Shown one piece after another: positions 45,009-54,985 of a stretch of 64,000 nt of DNA (its first letter is position 1; the number at the start of each line of letters is the position of its first letter). The position numbers were made by a program, and so were the translations under genes. Below the pieces are notes generated by a model that searched no databases, was not told the DNA's origin, and saw only the letters and a list, made by a program, of their open reading frames with translations. The stretch comes from Sandaracinomonas limnophila. Its GTDB lineage: Bacteria > Bacteroidota > Bacteroidia > Cytophagales > Spirosomataceae. The DNA lies in NCBI RefSeq assembly GCF_004005965.1, contig NZ_SACY01000003.1, forward strand, positions 496,001-560,000, in the 5' to 3' direction.

Positions 45009-46157
45009 ATGGCATTACCCAAAATCGGAATATTAGGAGGTGGACAATTAGGTCGAATGTTGCTACAAGCAGCCATCGATTTAGATTTTGAAATCGATTG
45101 TTTAGATCCAGATCCGACGGCTTCCTGTCATACACTGGCCAATAAATTCGTTGTTGGTTCTTTTAAAGATTTCGAAACCGTTTATCAGTTTGGCAAAGAT
45201 AAAGATTTGGTTACCATCGAAATTGAGCATGTAAATATTGATGCACTTGAACAATTAGAAAAGGAAGGAGTAAACGTATTTCCCCAACCTCATTTACTCC
45301 GAATGATTCAAGACAAAAGGCTACAAAAGACCTTTTTCAAAGAAAATGGATTTCCAACGGCAGATTTTAGATTAACTGAAAATCAAGCTGAATTAATGAA
45401 TCATACTGATTTTTTCCCAGCCTTTCACAAATTAGGCAAAGGGGGGTATGATGGTAAAGGAGTGCAACTAATTGCTCATACAGATGATATATCTAAAGGA
45501 TTTGATGCACCAGGACTTTTAGAAAAGGCCATAGACTTTGAAAAAGAATTGGCAGTTATTGTTGCTCGAAATCCTAAAGGAGAAATAAAATCATTTCCAA
45601 CCGTTGAAATGGTTTTTCATCCGATTCAAAACTTGGTAGAGTTTTTGGTTTCACCGGCCGAAATCAGCAGCAAAATTGAAGAAAAAGCGCAAAAAATTGC
45701 GATTGATTTAATTGCTAAAATGGAATTGGTGGGTGTTTTGGCGGTTGAGATGTTTCTAACGAAAGAAGGCGAGGTTTTAATAAATGAAATAGCACCAAGA
45801 CCGCACAATTCGGGACATCAGACCATCCGAGGAAATGCAACCTCACAATATGAACAACATTTGAGAGCCATTGCCAATTTACCGTTGGGAGATACCAGCG
45901 CCGAATTGTTTTCAGGTATGGTTAACATTTTAGGTTCTGAGGGATTTGAAGGACCTGCAAAATATATAGGATTGGAAGAATGTTTAGCCATTGAGGGTGT
46001 TTATCCCTTTTTATATGGCAAAAAAATAACAAAACCTTTCCGTAAAATGGGACATGTAACTATTTTAGGACACAGCAGAGAAGACATTGTGAATAAAGCG
46101 AATGTGGTAAAAGAGAAATTGAAAGTGGAAAGTGGAAAGTGGAAAGTTGAAAATTAA
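45009..46157 (+). CDS. purK: N5-carboxyaminoimidazole ribonucleotide synthase
   Basis: ATP-grasp enzyme carboxylating AIR to N5-CAIR with ATP and bicarbonate; substrate for PurE. 382 residues from ATG 45009: GILGGGQLGRML, HKLGKGGYDGKG, INEIAPRPHNSGHQTI. A TTG five codons upstream is rejected. The last 12 codons (from about 46121) are a translated heptamer tandem array giving VESGKWKVEN, beyond the normal PurK end. Confidence 0.96.
   Translation: MALPKIGILGGGQLGRMLLQAAIDLDFEIDCLDPDPTASCHTLANKFVVGSFKDFETVYQFGKDKDLVTIEIEHVNIDALEQLEKEGVNVFPQPHLLRMIQDKRLQKTFFKENGFPTADFRLTENQAELMNHTDFFPAFHKLGKGGYDGKGVQLIAHTDDISKGFDAPGLLEKAIDFEKELAVIVARNPKGEIKSFPTVEMVFHPIQNLVEFLVSPAEISSKIEEKAQKIAIDLIAKMELVGVLAVEMFLTKEGEVLINEIAPRPHNSGHQTIRGNATSQYEQHLRAIANLPLGDTSAELFSGMVNILGSEGFEGPAKYIGLEECLAIEGVYPFLYGKKITKPFRKMGHVTILGHSREDIVNKANVVKEKLKVESGKWKVEN
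46121..46155. repeat. GAAAGTG heptamer array inside the 3' end of purK
   Basis: Five 7-base units: GAAAGTG three times, GAAAGTT, GAAAATT. It is in frame, encodes the PurK C-terminal tail and supplies its stop codon. Confidence 0.85.
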
Positions 46158-46177
46158 ATAAAAAAACATACAACAAC

Positions 46178-46224
46178 ACCCCAGAGGGGTGCCACATCTA
46201 TAGCCCAGGGTTACAAACCCTGGG
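46178..46224. repeat. double-hairpin REP-like element between purK and purE
   Basis: Two consecutive hairpins: ACCCC-AGA-GGGGT (46178-46190) and CCCAGGGTT-ACA-AACCCTGGG (46204-46224), joined by GCCACATCTATAG. I recognise similar paired palindromes as dispersed repeats of Bacteroidota genomes. There is no T-run, so it is not a plain terminator. Confidence 0.75.
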
Positions 46225-46244
46225 AATAGAAAAAAAACAAAACA

Positions 46245-46730
46245 ATGATAGGAATAATAATGGGCAGTAGCTCAGATTTGCCAGTAATGCAAGACGCCAT
46301 AGAGGTTTGCAAAGAATTTGGGGTAAGCTACGAAGTAGATATTGTTTCGGCACATCGTACACCTGTAAAAATGTTAAAATACGCGCAGGATGCCAAATCA
46401 AGAGGTATTCAAGTAATCATTGCAGGGGCTGGTGGAGCTGCACATTTACCGGGAATGGTGGCATCTGCAACAATATTACCTGTCATAGGAGTGCCAGTAA
46501 AAAGCTCAAATTCCATAGACGGCTGGGATTCTGTCCTATCCATTTTACAAATGCCCAATGGTGTTCCAGTGGCAACTGTTGCATTAAATGCATCCAAAAA
46601 TGCTGGACTTTTAGCGATACAAATGTTAGCCATTGGCAATGAAGATTTGGCAAAAAAATACGAAAGCTACAAGGAATCATTGATTGAAAAAGTAGCAGAA
46701 ATGAGTGAAAAAACTAAAAAAAGCATCTAA
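46245..46730 (+). CDS. purE: N5-carboxyaminoimidazole ribonucleotide mutase
   Basis: Converts N5-CAIR to CAIR, directly after PurK in purine synthesis. 161 residues with [32 protein letters not shown] and [10 protein letters not shown]. Downstream of purK with an 87-bp gap filled by the double-hairpin element. LysM gene follows after 3 bp. Confidence 0.97.
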   Translation: MIGIIMGSSSDLPVMQDAIEVCKEFGVSYEVDIVSAHRTPVKMLKYAQDAKSRGIQVIIAGAGGAAHLPGMVASATILPVIGVPVKSSNSIDGWDSVLSILQMPNGVPVATVALNASKNAGLLAIQMLAIGNEDLAKKYESYKESLIEKVAEMSEKTKKSI

Positions 46731-46733
46731 TCA

Positions 46734-47369
46734 ATGAAAAATCCATTTTCATTTATCAAAGATTCTGAAAATCAAAAATTACCATTCATAACCCTTTTGG
46801 TATTGATTGGGACAATCATTGCTTTACTTTTTATAGGTTATGAAAATTTCCTAGGTCCCAACAAACAGGCATTAGCAAAAGCAGAAAAAAATGTAGATGC
46901 AGACGAAACCCTTTTGGAAGATGCCACTACATTAAACACGACAACTGTTGAAAATACTACTGATGAAGATGCAGAAAATCAGGCAAAAAAAGATTCAACG
47001 GACTTAGCAGCACAGAAAAAAGAAGCAGAGCAGGAAGAAGTTCCAGAAGAGACAACTAATTTACCAGAAGGAAAAGATTATTCGTACACAGTTCAAAAAG
47101 GAGAAACCTTCCTAGGTATTGCCAACCGATTTGGCATCAGTTCTGACCAATTAAAAGCATTGAATCCAGACCTAAAACCAGAGGGAATTAAAATTGGTGT
47201 TACAAAAGTAAAAGTCAAGGTGAAAGCTATACACATAGTAGGCAAAGGAGATATTTTACGTGTAGTTGCTGAAAAATACAAGGTTTCCAAACAATCACTG
47301 ATGTCGGTTAACCATAAAACAGAAGACATTACGGTTAGAGGGGAGGAATTAATTATCCCCCTTAAATAA
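46734..47369 (+). CDS. membrane-anchored double-LysM protein
   Basis: 211 residues: short cytoplasmic N-terminus, one transmembrane helix (about 19-38), an acidic Thr/Glu-rich linker, then two LysM domains, the first at about 117-160 (YTVQKGETFLGIANRFGI) and the second at about 165-211 (HIVGKGDILRVVAEKYKV). LysM binds peptidoglycan GlcNAc. Stop and next start share one base (TAATG), linking it to an M15 peptidase; a joint role in cell-wall turnover is likely. Confidence 0.85.
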   Translation: MKNPFSFIKDSENQKLPFITLLVLIGTIIALLFIGYENFLGPNKQALAKAEKNVDADETLLEDATTLNTTTVENTTDEDAENQAKKDSTDLAAQKKEAEQEEVPEETTNLPEGKDYSYTVQKGETFLGIANRFGISSDQLKALNPDLKPEGIKIGVTKVKVKVKAIHIVGKGDILRVVAEKYKVSKQSLMSVNHKTEDITVRGEELIIPLK

Positions 47370-48313
47370 TGAGGTTTCGATTAATTCTATTTTTCCTCTT
47401 TTTAGTTTTTTATAGTAAGGCACAAGAAATCCCGAATCAAACTTGGCAAAATATACTCATTTGGGGACATTCAAAATCAAACCTTCCTTCCATTAATCCA
47501 AAAGAAATCCATTTAGGCTATATCGATAGCTTAGAAAATTGGCATTGGAATCATTTAGATAGTTCAACAACTATTAAAATAAATACTGACAATTATGCTA
47601 TTTTTGTTAATAGGTTGATTAATTTATGCATTCCCATTCATCAATATTGGGATTTTTATTTAGACAGTACCCACACCCATTTTAAAGTCCTAAGTGATTC
47701 ACTTTTGAAAATCTTTCCTAAAAAGCCCTACAAAATAAAGTACACATCTGAATATAGAACTCTACAAACCCAAGCAGCGCTGTTGAAAAAAGGAAAATCT
47801 AAACTCCCCCTCTCCTTACACAACTTTGGCTTTGCCCTAGATTTGGGGATTTACAGAGGGAAAAGATATTTAAGAAAAGGAGCCATTTATTCTCAATTGG
47901 GGCAACAAGCCAAATCAATTGGCCTATTTTGGGGTGGCGATTTCATTGGCTTTCCTGATGCTGGGCACATTCAATATTTTGAAAACACTTCGGATTTTTT
48001 AATAAAATTCCCTTTGACTGCCTTTGAGTATTTACCTTATCTAAATCATTTCAAAGAGACCTATCAATCGGGGGTAGAAAAAGGAACAGAAGCAAAATTA
48101 CAAGACACCTATCAGTTGATTCAAACCCTTGAAAAAATTAACCCAGAACTAAAGAAAATCAGTGGTTTTGCAATTCCGATTCCACAAAATGAAAAACTGC
48201 TAGAATGGTTACAGGCAAAAAAGGAAACAAATCCTGTATTTCTTTACCATTCCAAAGAAAAATGGTTTTTGATTCGAAAAGGTGATTTAAACTATTTTTG
48301 GGAGATTCGATAA
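47369..48313 (+). CDS. M15-family peptidoglycan peptidase, secreted
   Basis: 314 residues with signal peptide (cleavage near YSKAQ). Residues about 125-210 match VanY/CwlK-like M15 peptidases: SEYRTLQTQ, SLHNFGFALDLG (His and Asp zinc ligands) and WGGDFIGFPDAGHIQYF (last His ligand). The C-terminal third has no assigned family. Probably a D,D- or L,D-endopeptidase cutting stem peptides in the periplasm. Translation is coupled to the LysM gene; convergent with the ABC exporter one base away. Confidence 0.85.
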   Translation: MRFRLILFFLFLVFYSKAQEIPNQTWQNILIWGHSKSNLPSINPKEIHLGYIDSLENWHWNHLDSSTTIKINTDNYAIFVNRLINLCIPIHQYWDFYLDSTHTHFKVLSDSLLKIFPKKPYKIKYTSEYRTLQTQAALLKKGKSKLPLSLHNFGFALDLGIYRGKRYLRKGAIYSQLGQQAKSIGLFWGGDFIGFPDAGHIQYFENTSDFLIKFPLTAFEYLPYLNHFKETYQSGVEKGTEAKLQDTYQLIQTLEKINPELKKISGFAIPIPQNEKLLEWLQAKKETNPVFLYHSKEKWFLIRKGDLNYFWEIR

Positions 48314-48314
48314 T

Positions 48315-50141
48315 TTATCCTTGACTAAGTCTACGGTAAACCCCATCCTTGATTTCCATGAGCTCCAAATGCGTTCCTTTTTCAACAATTTCTCCCTGTT
48401 GCACTACCAAAATTTGATCTGCATTTTGAATAGTAGTTAAACGATGAGCAATCACCAAAACTGTTCTGTCTTGAATTAAATTAGTTAAGGCAGCCTGAAC
48501 TAATTGCTCTGATTCATTATCTAGGGCACTAGTGGCTTCGTCCAAAATCAGAACTGAAGGATTATGTAAAATGGCACGAGCAATGGAAATTCGCTGTCTT
48601 TGACCACCCGACAATTTTCCCCCTCTATCTCCGATGACAGACTGGTATCCTTCTGGATTGGCCATAATGAAGTCATGCGCATTGGCAATTCGTGCAGCCT
48701 CCACTACTTGCTCAAGGCTTGCATTTAATCCAAAGGCAATATTATTAAAAATAGTATCATTAAATAATACAGATTCTTGTGTAACGATTCCCATAAAACC
48801 CCTCAATTGATCCAAAGGAAGATTTTTAATCGATTTGCCATCCAATAAAATTTCACCTGAACTAGGGTCATAGAAACGAGGCAAAAGATCAGCAATAGTA
48901 GATTTCCCGCCACCAGAAGGCCCTACTAAAGCGATGGTTTTACCTTTAGGAATTTCAAAAGAAACGTTATTCAATACCTTCCGTCCTGAAATATATTCAA
49001 AAGAAACATTTTTAAACTCAAAACCCTTTTGGATCTCTTTAACCTCCAGAACTGGTTCTTGAACCTTAATTTCAATTTCAGTATCCAAGATATGTAAAAT
49101 TCGCTCCGCCGAAGCAACACCACGCTGAACCCCTGAAAATGCATCGGCAATAACTTTTGCAGGTCGCATCACTTGAGAGAATGTTGCAATAAAAGCAATA
49201 AAGGTCGATGCTTGAAGTCCCCCATCACCTTTGATCACCAAGGAACCTCCAAATAGCAATATACCTGTAATGACCGTTACACCAAGGGCCTCCGAAACCG
49301 GAGAAGTCAACTCTTGTCGATTTCTCATGGAGATAAAAGATGCCTTATATTTATCATTTCCACTCAAAAACTTTTCATCCATTTTGGGCTCTGCTCGAAA
49401 ACCTTTTATGACGCGCATTGAACCAAATATTTCATCCAAAAGGCTAATTAATTCTCCCAAATATTTCTGCACATTTCCTGAACTTTTACGCAAATTTCTG
49501 GCAATTAAAGCGATAAAAGCCCCAGACAAGGGCAGAATTAGCATTGAGAATAAGGTCAATTGCCAAGACATGCTTGCCAGAAATATGAAAAACATGATTA
49601 ACGAAAAAATCTCCTTAAACATGGCAGTAAAAGCACGACCTATTGAATTTTCCACCTCCTGCACATCGGTAGTGAGACGAGCCATCAAATCACCCTTTCT
49701 TTGCTCGCTAAAATAACCTAAATCCAAACGAACTGCTTTTTCAAATACTGCTTGTCGCAATGAGGCAATCGTATCAGCACCAACTGCAACCAAGGTCCTT
49801 TGAGAAAAATACTTGAAGAAATTTGCCAAAAAAACAGAAACCATAATTGCCATACAAGCATATTTCAAAGCTCCCATACGGCCATATTCCTCCAAACTTG
49901 AATAGAAATAATGATTGAACAGAAACGTGAAATAACTAGGACTAAAGTCGAAGGCAGGTAATGTTAAATATTTTTGATAATTGAGATTTGATGTTTGATT
50001 GAATAAAACATTCAACAAGGGGATCAACAAAGTGAAATTCAAGATTCCAAATAAACTACCTAAAAGAGAAAATCCAAAATAAGGCAAAATATATTTGCGG
50101 ATAGATTGGGTGTACGTAATAAGTCGTAGGTATGTTTTCAA
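48315..50141 (-). CDS. MsbA-type ABC transporter, fused permease and ATPase
   Basis: 608 residues: six-helix exporter domain in the first about 330 residues and an ATPase domain from about 360 with Walker A GPSGGGKST, signature LSGGQRQRIS, Walker B LILDEATSALD. Closest pattern is lipid A/multidrug half-transporters, which work as homodimers. An exporter for lipid or other amphiphile is likely; substrate cannot be told. Monocistronic. Confidence 0.9.
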   Translation of the reverse strand: MKTYLRLITYTQSIRKYILPYFGFSLLGSLFGILNFTLLIPLLNVLFNQTSNLNYQKYLTLPAFDFSPSYFTFLFNHYFYSSLEEYGRMGALKYACMAIMVSVFLANFFKYFSQRTLVAVGADTIASLRQAVFEKAVRLDLGYFSEQRKGDLMARLTTDVQEVENSIGRAFTAMFKEIFSLIMFFIFLASMSWQLTLFSMLILPLSGAFIALIARNLRKSSGNVQKYLGELISLLDEIFGSMRVIKGFRAEPKMDEKFLSGNDKYKASFISMRNRQELTSPVSEALGVTVITGILLFGGSLVIKGDGGLQASTFIAFIATFSQVMRPAKVIADAFSGVQRGVASAERILHILDTEIEIKVQEPVLEVKEIQKGFEFKNVSFEYISGRKVLNNVSFEIPKGKTIALVGPSGGGKSTIADLLPRFYDPSSGEILLDGKSIKNLPLDQLRGFMGIVTQESVLFNDTIFNNIAFGLNASLEQVVEAARIANAHDFIMANPEGYQSVIGDRGGKLSGGQRQRISIARAILHNPSVLILDEATSALDNESEQLVQAALTNLIQDRTVLVIAHRLTTIQNADQILVVQQGEIVEKGTHLELMEIKDGVYRRLSQG

Positions 50142-50270
50142 AAAATTATCAATTTACTTTTATAAATATATACTAAATTGCAGGGGGTAAGGGGTGATAT
50201 CTCCCCTAAAAATAAAATTGAAAAAAATCAAATCAAAATATTGATAAAAATTAGTTCTTTCTAAAAAATT

Positions 50271-51149
50271 TCATTTCAAAATCTCATAATTTTTATATTC
50301 CCCCAATCTCCAACCCGTTTTATCTTCAATGAATTGTAGGACTTTTCTTCTAAAATTCATTTTTTCACTCACTTTTTTGGTATCAACAAACAAAGGCCAA
50401 TTTTGCTCTTCAATTCGCTTCTGCATAACTTTTGGATGTTTCCCTTCAAACCGCAAAAGTCGATCCGCATTACTAAAATCAAATTCAAAAGATTCCGGCA
50501 TATTTTCCTTCATCCACTGCTCATCTTTATAAAATTGATTGAAATTCCGAACCTTATTATGAATGCCCGAAGGAGGTTTTACCCATCCGTAGTGGTAAAT
50601 AAATGCGGGAATAAGTTTAACATTTAACTTCCTATTATTTAATCTAAACCCTTGGGCGTCCCGATAAGAATGGACGCCAATGTGCGGTCGGACAATTCTT
50701 ATTTCCCTTCGATACCACCTTCTAGAATGAGCTAAATAATCATAAGAGCCATAAAAATGTTTATAATGAAAAAGTAAACCTTCTACCTTAGAATCTGACA
50801 AATATTTTGCCATTTCCGACTGAATTACGGGCAAATCTTCCTCATGTACACATTCATCTCCCTGGATATAAAAGGCCCAATCCACATCTTTTGAAACTTG
50901 CATCAAAGCCTTATCGGTTTCCAATGCAAATGCCTCACCCCCAGCCCGTTTGGAATCATCCCAAACTGTTTGAATAATTTTTATTTTTGGAGAATTGATA
51001 GATTGTATAAGTCCCAAGGTATCATCTTCAGAATTTCCTACGGCCACTACAAATTCTTCACAAATGGGTAAAATAGATTGAATTGCCTCAACAATTGAAT
51101 AATCATTCTTGATGGCATTTCTGATAAAAGTGAATCCTGCTACCTTCAT
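50271..51149 (-). CDS. glycosyltransferase family 2-like protein
   Basis: 292 residues. N-terminal GT-A-like fold: AGFTFIRNAI, DYSIVEAIQSILP, EEFVVAVGNSEDDT, and DXD-like GDECVHEED. No membrane segments, so cytosolic or peripherally bound. It overlaps the nuoC stop by one base, giving an operon with nuoB-nuoC although the function seems unrelated; it may decorate surface polysaccharide. Acceptor unknown. Confidence 0.82.
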   Translation of the reverse strand: MKVAGFTFIRNAIKNDYSIVEAIQSILPICEEFVVAVGNSEDDTLGLIQSINSPKIKIIQTVWDDSKRAGGEAFALETDKALMQVSKDVDWAFYIQGDECVHEEDLPVIQSEMAKYLSDSKVEGLLFHYKHFYGSYDYLAHSRRWYRREIRIVRPHIGVHSYRDAQGFRLNNRKLNVKLIPAFIYHYGWVKPPSGIHNKVRNFNQFYKDEQWMKENMPESFEFDFSNADRLLRFEGKHPKVMQKRIEEQNWPLFVDTKKVSEKMNFRRKVLQFIEDKTGWRLGEYKNYEILK

Positions 51150-51625
51150 TAATATTTCACCTTAATTCCGTGATAGTTCTCCTGCACTTCATAATCTTTT
51201 CTAAGTGGATGGCCTTTCCAATCTTCTGGCATCAAAATTCTTCTTAGATCAGGGTGTCCTTTGAAATGTATTCCCATCAGATCAAATGCTTCTCTTTCGT
51301 GCCAATCTGCTGTTTTATAAATAGCAGTTAAACTATCTATTTCTGGATTACCTTCACGAGAAAGAATTACTTTCAAATGCAATGTTTCATTGAAAGGAAT
51401 AGAATATAAGGTATAAATTATATCAAATGTGTTTTTTTCTAGACCATTATCAACGGCAGTTATGCACGACAATTGATCAAAATAAGTTTCGGGCGATTTC
51501 CACAAAAAATCAACAATTTTGACTAAATCATCCGGATTACATTCCAATTGTCTATGATCCAACAAGACCGTTTCACAGCCCAAATGGTTTTGAATCAGGT
51601 TTTGGAAAAAGGAAAGTTCTTTCAT
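51149..51625 (-). CDS. nuoC: NADH-quinone oxidoreductase subunit C
   Basis: 158 residues, 30-kDa-type peripheral arm subunit of complex I. Signature [21 protein letters not shown] plus [19 protein letters not shown] 4-base overlap with nuoB upstream. No fusion to NuoD. Confidence 0.95.
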   Translation of the reverse strand: MKELSFFQNLIQNHLGCETVLLDHRQLECNPDDLVKIVDFLWKSPETYFDQLSCITAVDNGLEKNTFDIIYTLYSIPFNETLHLKVILSREGNPEIDSLTAIYKTADWHEREAFDLMGIHFKGHPDLRRILMPEDWKGHPLRKDYEVQENYHGIKVKY

Positions 51626-52143
51626 GATTGATCGGCTAAGGCAGCTAATATTTTTTTAGGTGCTTGAATGGTCTCTTGCTGAATTTTTTCTTGTAATTTC
51701 AAAATCCCTCCAATCAATGCCTCTGGCCTTGGCGGACAACCGGGCACATATACATCCACAGGAATAATTCGATCCACACCTTTTACCACATGGTATCCAT
51801 GTTCCCAATAAGGTCCACCACAATTAGAACAAGATCCCATTGAAATCACATACCTCGGTTCGGCCATTTGTTCGTACAAACGACGAATTCTATCTGCCAT
51901 TTTAAAGGTAACCGTTCCTGCCACAATCATAACATCTGATTGTCGAGGTGAAGGCCTTGGAAAAACTCCCAATCGGTCTAAATCATAGCCTGAAGCAAAG
52001 GTTTGCATCATTTCAATGGCACAACATGCCAATCCAAATCCCATGGGCCATAAAGAGCTAGCCCGTGCCCAATTTAGCAAATCCTCCACCGTTGTTACAA
52101 CGGGACCCTCAGAAGCAAATGATTGATCTAAAAAGCCCTTCAT
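51622..52143 (-). CDS. nuoB: NADH-quinone oxidoreductase subunit B
   Basis: 173 residues, carries the N2 Fe-S cluster of complex I. Cys ligands lie in [22 protein letters not shown] and [11 protein letters not shown]. The nuoA gene normally before it is absent; instead a type-IX-sorted protein gene overlaps its start by one base. Confidence 0.96.
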   Translation of the reverse strand: MKGFLDQSFASEGPVVTTVEDLLNWARASSLWPMGFGLACCAIEMMQTFASGYDLDRLGVFPRPSPRQSDVMIVAGTVTFKMADRIRRLYEQMAEPRYVISMGSCSNCGGPYWEHGYHVVKGVDRIIPVDVYVPGCPPRPEALIGGILKLQEKIQQETIQAPKKILAALADQS

Positions 52144-52823
52144 TAGCGTATTAAAGTTAATTCCCCAATTAATTCAGGATAATCCGGTTCAGGAATTATC
52201 GAATAAATATAAGTACCTGTTGGTAAATACATCGAACCAGATGAATTTATCCCTATAAATTTTTTGTTCACATATCCATCAGTAGATTCAAATACAATTT
52301 TTCCCCACCGATCAAATACTTTTACAATTGGTAAGGTTCTTGTGTATTTTTCCAAATTAATGATATCCCAAAAGGCATTTATATCATCTGCATTTCCCGT
52401 TATCGCATTTCTCGGATGCACCGCTGGTAACAATTTTATACTTATCTCCACCTGATCCACACTTGTTGCCCCACAACTTCCTTTCAAAATATGCTCTTCT
52501 ATGGAATTTAATGATCCTAAAGACAAAACTAATTTATTTTGTGCCAGTGATGTAGCATCTAAATGATTCAACAATTCATACCCTATCGTCCACTTAATAT
52601 TCGATTTAGCAGCTTCACTTTCAAATGAAATAGGTAAAGGAATACTTATTGGAGCAGGATTTTTGGTACCAAGGTTATCATCCACATTATCCTTTCCAAT
52701 ATAAACTAGCTTTGTTGGCAAGTTTTTAATTCCACATTGTGAAAAACCTTGTATTGCATTGAAAAATACTCCAATCAGGATTAAGAATAACCAAGAAACT
52801 TTTAATTTTTTACCTAAAATCAT
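52143..52823 (-). CDS. secreted protein with gliding-motility-type (CHU_C) sorting domain
   Basis: About 226 residues from ATG 52823, which gives a signal peptide ([21 protein letters not shown]). A longer frame from TTG 52850 would lengthen the charged leader. The middle has little similarity; the C-terminal about 80 residues ([44 protein letters not shown]) are a type B CHU_C sorting domain for type IX secretion. Its stop overlaps the nuoB start by one base. Function otherwise unknown. Confidence 0.8.
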   Translation of the reverse strand: MILGKKLKVSWLFLILIGVFFNAIQGFSQCGIKNLPTKLVYIGKDNVDDNLGTKNPAPISIPLPISFESEAAKSNIKWTIGYELLNHLDATSLAQNKLVLSLGSLNSIEEHILKGSCGATSVDQVEISIKLLPAVHPRNAITGNADDINAFWDIINLEKYTRTLPIVKVFDRWGKIVFESTDGYVNKKFIGINSSGSMYLPTGTYIYSIIPEPDYPELIGELTLIR

Positions 52824-52891
52824 TTTTACTGCTCGCAGATTTTCATCCAATTGGTAAATATACCTAAATTCACAAAATTTTTCGATTTCAA

Positions 52892-54985
52892 ATGTCTCAT
52901 TTTTTTGAACAAGAGCTTTCCAAATTAAAAGGAGTTACTCCTCAACGATTGCCCTTGCTCCAAAATGAGCTTCGATTATTCACCTTTGCCGACTTAATCC
53001 AGTATTACCCTTTCCGTTACGAGGACAGAACCCATTTTCACAAAATTCGAGAAATACACGAAGGAATGGAACATGCACAGTTCATCGGTCGCATTCGGTC
53101 CTATGAAAAAATTGGAGTTGGGCACAAACAACGACTAGTTGCGGAGGTTTCTGATGAATCGGGCCGAATAGAATTGGTTTGGTTTAAGGGCATACAATGG
53201 ATAGAAAAAACCATAAAACCCGGACTGGAGTTTATATTCTATGGAAAACCAACATTTTTCAATGGGAATTTGCAAATGACTCATCCGGAAATGGAATTAT
53301 TTAAAAGTCAGGAACAAACCGAAAAATCTTTTCAACCCATTTATTCCCTAACCGAAAAACTTCGAAAAAAATACATTGATAGCAAGGTTATTGCAGGATT
53401 ACAAAAAAACCTTCTTGCCATCTCCTTCCCCTACATCAGAGAAACACTTTCCGAGGAAATAATTCAACGATTTAAGTTAATAAGTAAACAGGAGGCCTTG
53501 TACCAAATACATCTGCCTGCTTCAGAAGCATGGCTGCACCAAGCCAAACGTCGACTAAAATTTGAAGAACTTTTTTACAATCAATTACGCTTAGTAAAGC
53601 ATAATTTGATCCGAAAAAACTCCTACCCTGGCCAAATATTTTCTTCTGCAGCTCTCTTAAAAAACTTTTACCACGAACATTTACCGTTTGAATTAACAGA
53701 TGCACAGAAAAAAGTTATTCGGGAGATTTTTAACGACATGAAATCGGGCCAACAAATGAATCGACTGCTACAAGGTGATGTGGGCTCCGGAAAAACAATA
53801 GTGGCCTTTATTTGTATGCTCTTGGCAATCGACAACAAAGCGCAAGCCTGTATTATTGCCCCAACAGAAATTTTGGCCGACCAACACTTCAAAGGACTTT
53901 CAGTCTTTGCGGAGGCAATGGGAATTACGATTGCCAAATTAACCGGATCCACAAAGAAAAAAGATCGCATTGAACTTTTTGAAAACTTGGCAAATGGAAA
54001 ACTTCAAATTTTGGTTGGAACACATGCCATTTTAGAGGATCCTGTTGTTTTCAAAAACCTTGGACTTTGTATCATAGACGAGCAACACCGCTTTGGTGTA
54101 GCCCAAAGAGCAAAACTTTGGGAGAAAAACCAAAATATACATCCTCATATTTTAGTCATGACTGCTACTCCAATTCCTAGAACTTTGGCGATGACTTTAT
54201 ATGGGGATTTAGATATTTCTGTTATCGACCAATTACCAGCAGGAAGAAAACCCATTCAAACCATTCATCGATTTGATGCGCACCGCCTACAAGTTTTTGG
54301 GTTTATGCAAAGAGAAATCGAAAAAGGTCGACAAATATATGTGGTGTATCCATTGATAGAAGAATCCGAAAAAATGGACCTAAAAGATTTGATGGATGGC
54401 TACGAAAGTATTTCAAGAGCTTTCCCAAATCAACATTTAAGTATTTTGCATGGAAAAATGAAACCTGCAGATAAAGACTTTGAAATGGCTCGCTTTTTGA
54501 AACAAGAAACCCAAATCATGGTTGCAACTACGGTAATTGAAGTAGGAGTAAATGTACCTAACGCCTCAGTGATGGTCATAGAAAATGCAGAGCGATTTGG
54601 ACTTTCTCAATTGCATCAATTAAGAGGTCGTGTGGGAAGAGGTGCTGATCAAAGTTATTGCATTCTCATGACTAAATACGAATTAGGTGTTGATACCAAG
54701 AAAAGGATTGAAACCATGGTGAAAACTAATAATGGATTCGAAATTGCTGAAGTAGATTTAGAATTAAGAGGACCCGGAGACATGAGCGGTACCCGACAAT
54801 CTGGTGCCGTAGACATGATGATTGCCGATTTAGCAAAAGATTCGGAAATTCTTAAATTTGCTAGAGAAACGGCTATTGAAATTCTAACTGCTGACCCAGA
54901 ATTAAAAGAAGAAAAAAACCAGGTTATACGTCAACAAATAGCTCTCCAAAGAAAAGACCAAACCAATTGGGCGCAAATTTCTTAA
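52892..54985 (+). CDS. recG: ATP-dependent DNA helicase RecG
   Basis: 697 residues: N-terminal wedge/OB domain (FIGRIRSYEKIGVGHKQRL), helicase motifs GDVGSGKT (Walker A), IDEQHRFGVAQRAKL (DEQH box), MTATPIPRTLA, TVIEVGVNVPNASVMV, QLRGRVGRG. Remodels stalled replication forks and Holliday junctions. Its end overlaps the convergent yqgE-type gene by 4 bases. Confidence 0.97.
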   Translation: MSHFFEQELSKLKGVTPQRLPLLQNELRLFTFADLIQYYPFRYEDRTHFHKIREIHEGMEHAQFIGRIRSYEKIGVGHKQRLVAEVSDESGRIELVWFKGIQWIEKTIKPGLEFIFYGKPTFFNGNLQMTHPEMELFKSQEQTEKSFQPIYSLTEKLRKKYIDSKVIAGLQKNLLAISFPYIRETLSEEIIQRFKLISKQEALYQIHLPASEAWLHQAKRRLKFEELFYNQLRLVKHNLIRKNSYPGQIFSSAALLKNFYHEHLPFELTDAQKKVIREIFNDMKSGQQMNRLLQGDVGSGKTIVAFICMLLAIDNKAQACIIAPTEILADQHFKGLSVFAEAMGITIAKLTGSTKKKDRIELFENLANGKLQILVGTHAILEDPVVFKNLGLCIIDEQHRFGVAQRAKLWEKNQNIHPHILVMTATPIPRTLAMTLYGDLDISVIDQLPAGRKPIQTIHRFDAHRLQVFGFMQREIEKGRQIYVVYPLIEESEKMDLKDLMDGYESISRAFPNQHLSILHGKMKPADKDFEMARFLKQETQIMVATTVIEVGVNVPNASVMVIENAERFGLSQLHQLRGRVGRGADQSYCILMTKYELGVDTKKRIETMVKTNNGFEIAEVDLELRGPGDMSGTRQSGAVDMMIADLAKDSEILKFARETAIEILTADPELKEEKNQVIRQQIALQRKDQTNWAQIS

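Noticed and set aside
46178-46224. Intrinsic terminator after purK
   Set aside because: Strong stems but no T-run on either side; fits a dispersed double-hairpin repeat better.
50190-50207. AGGGG-CCCCT hairpin between the ABC exporter and glycosyltransferase genes
   Set aside because: Only a 5-bp stem and no T-run on either strand; too weak to call a terminator.
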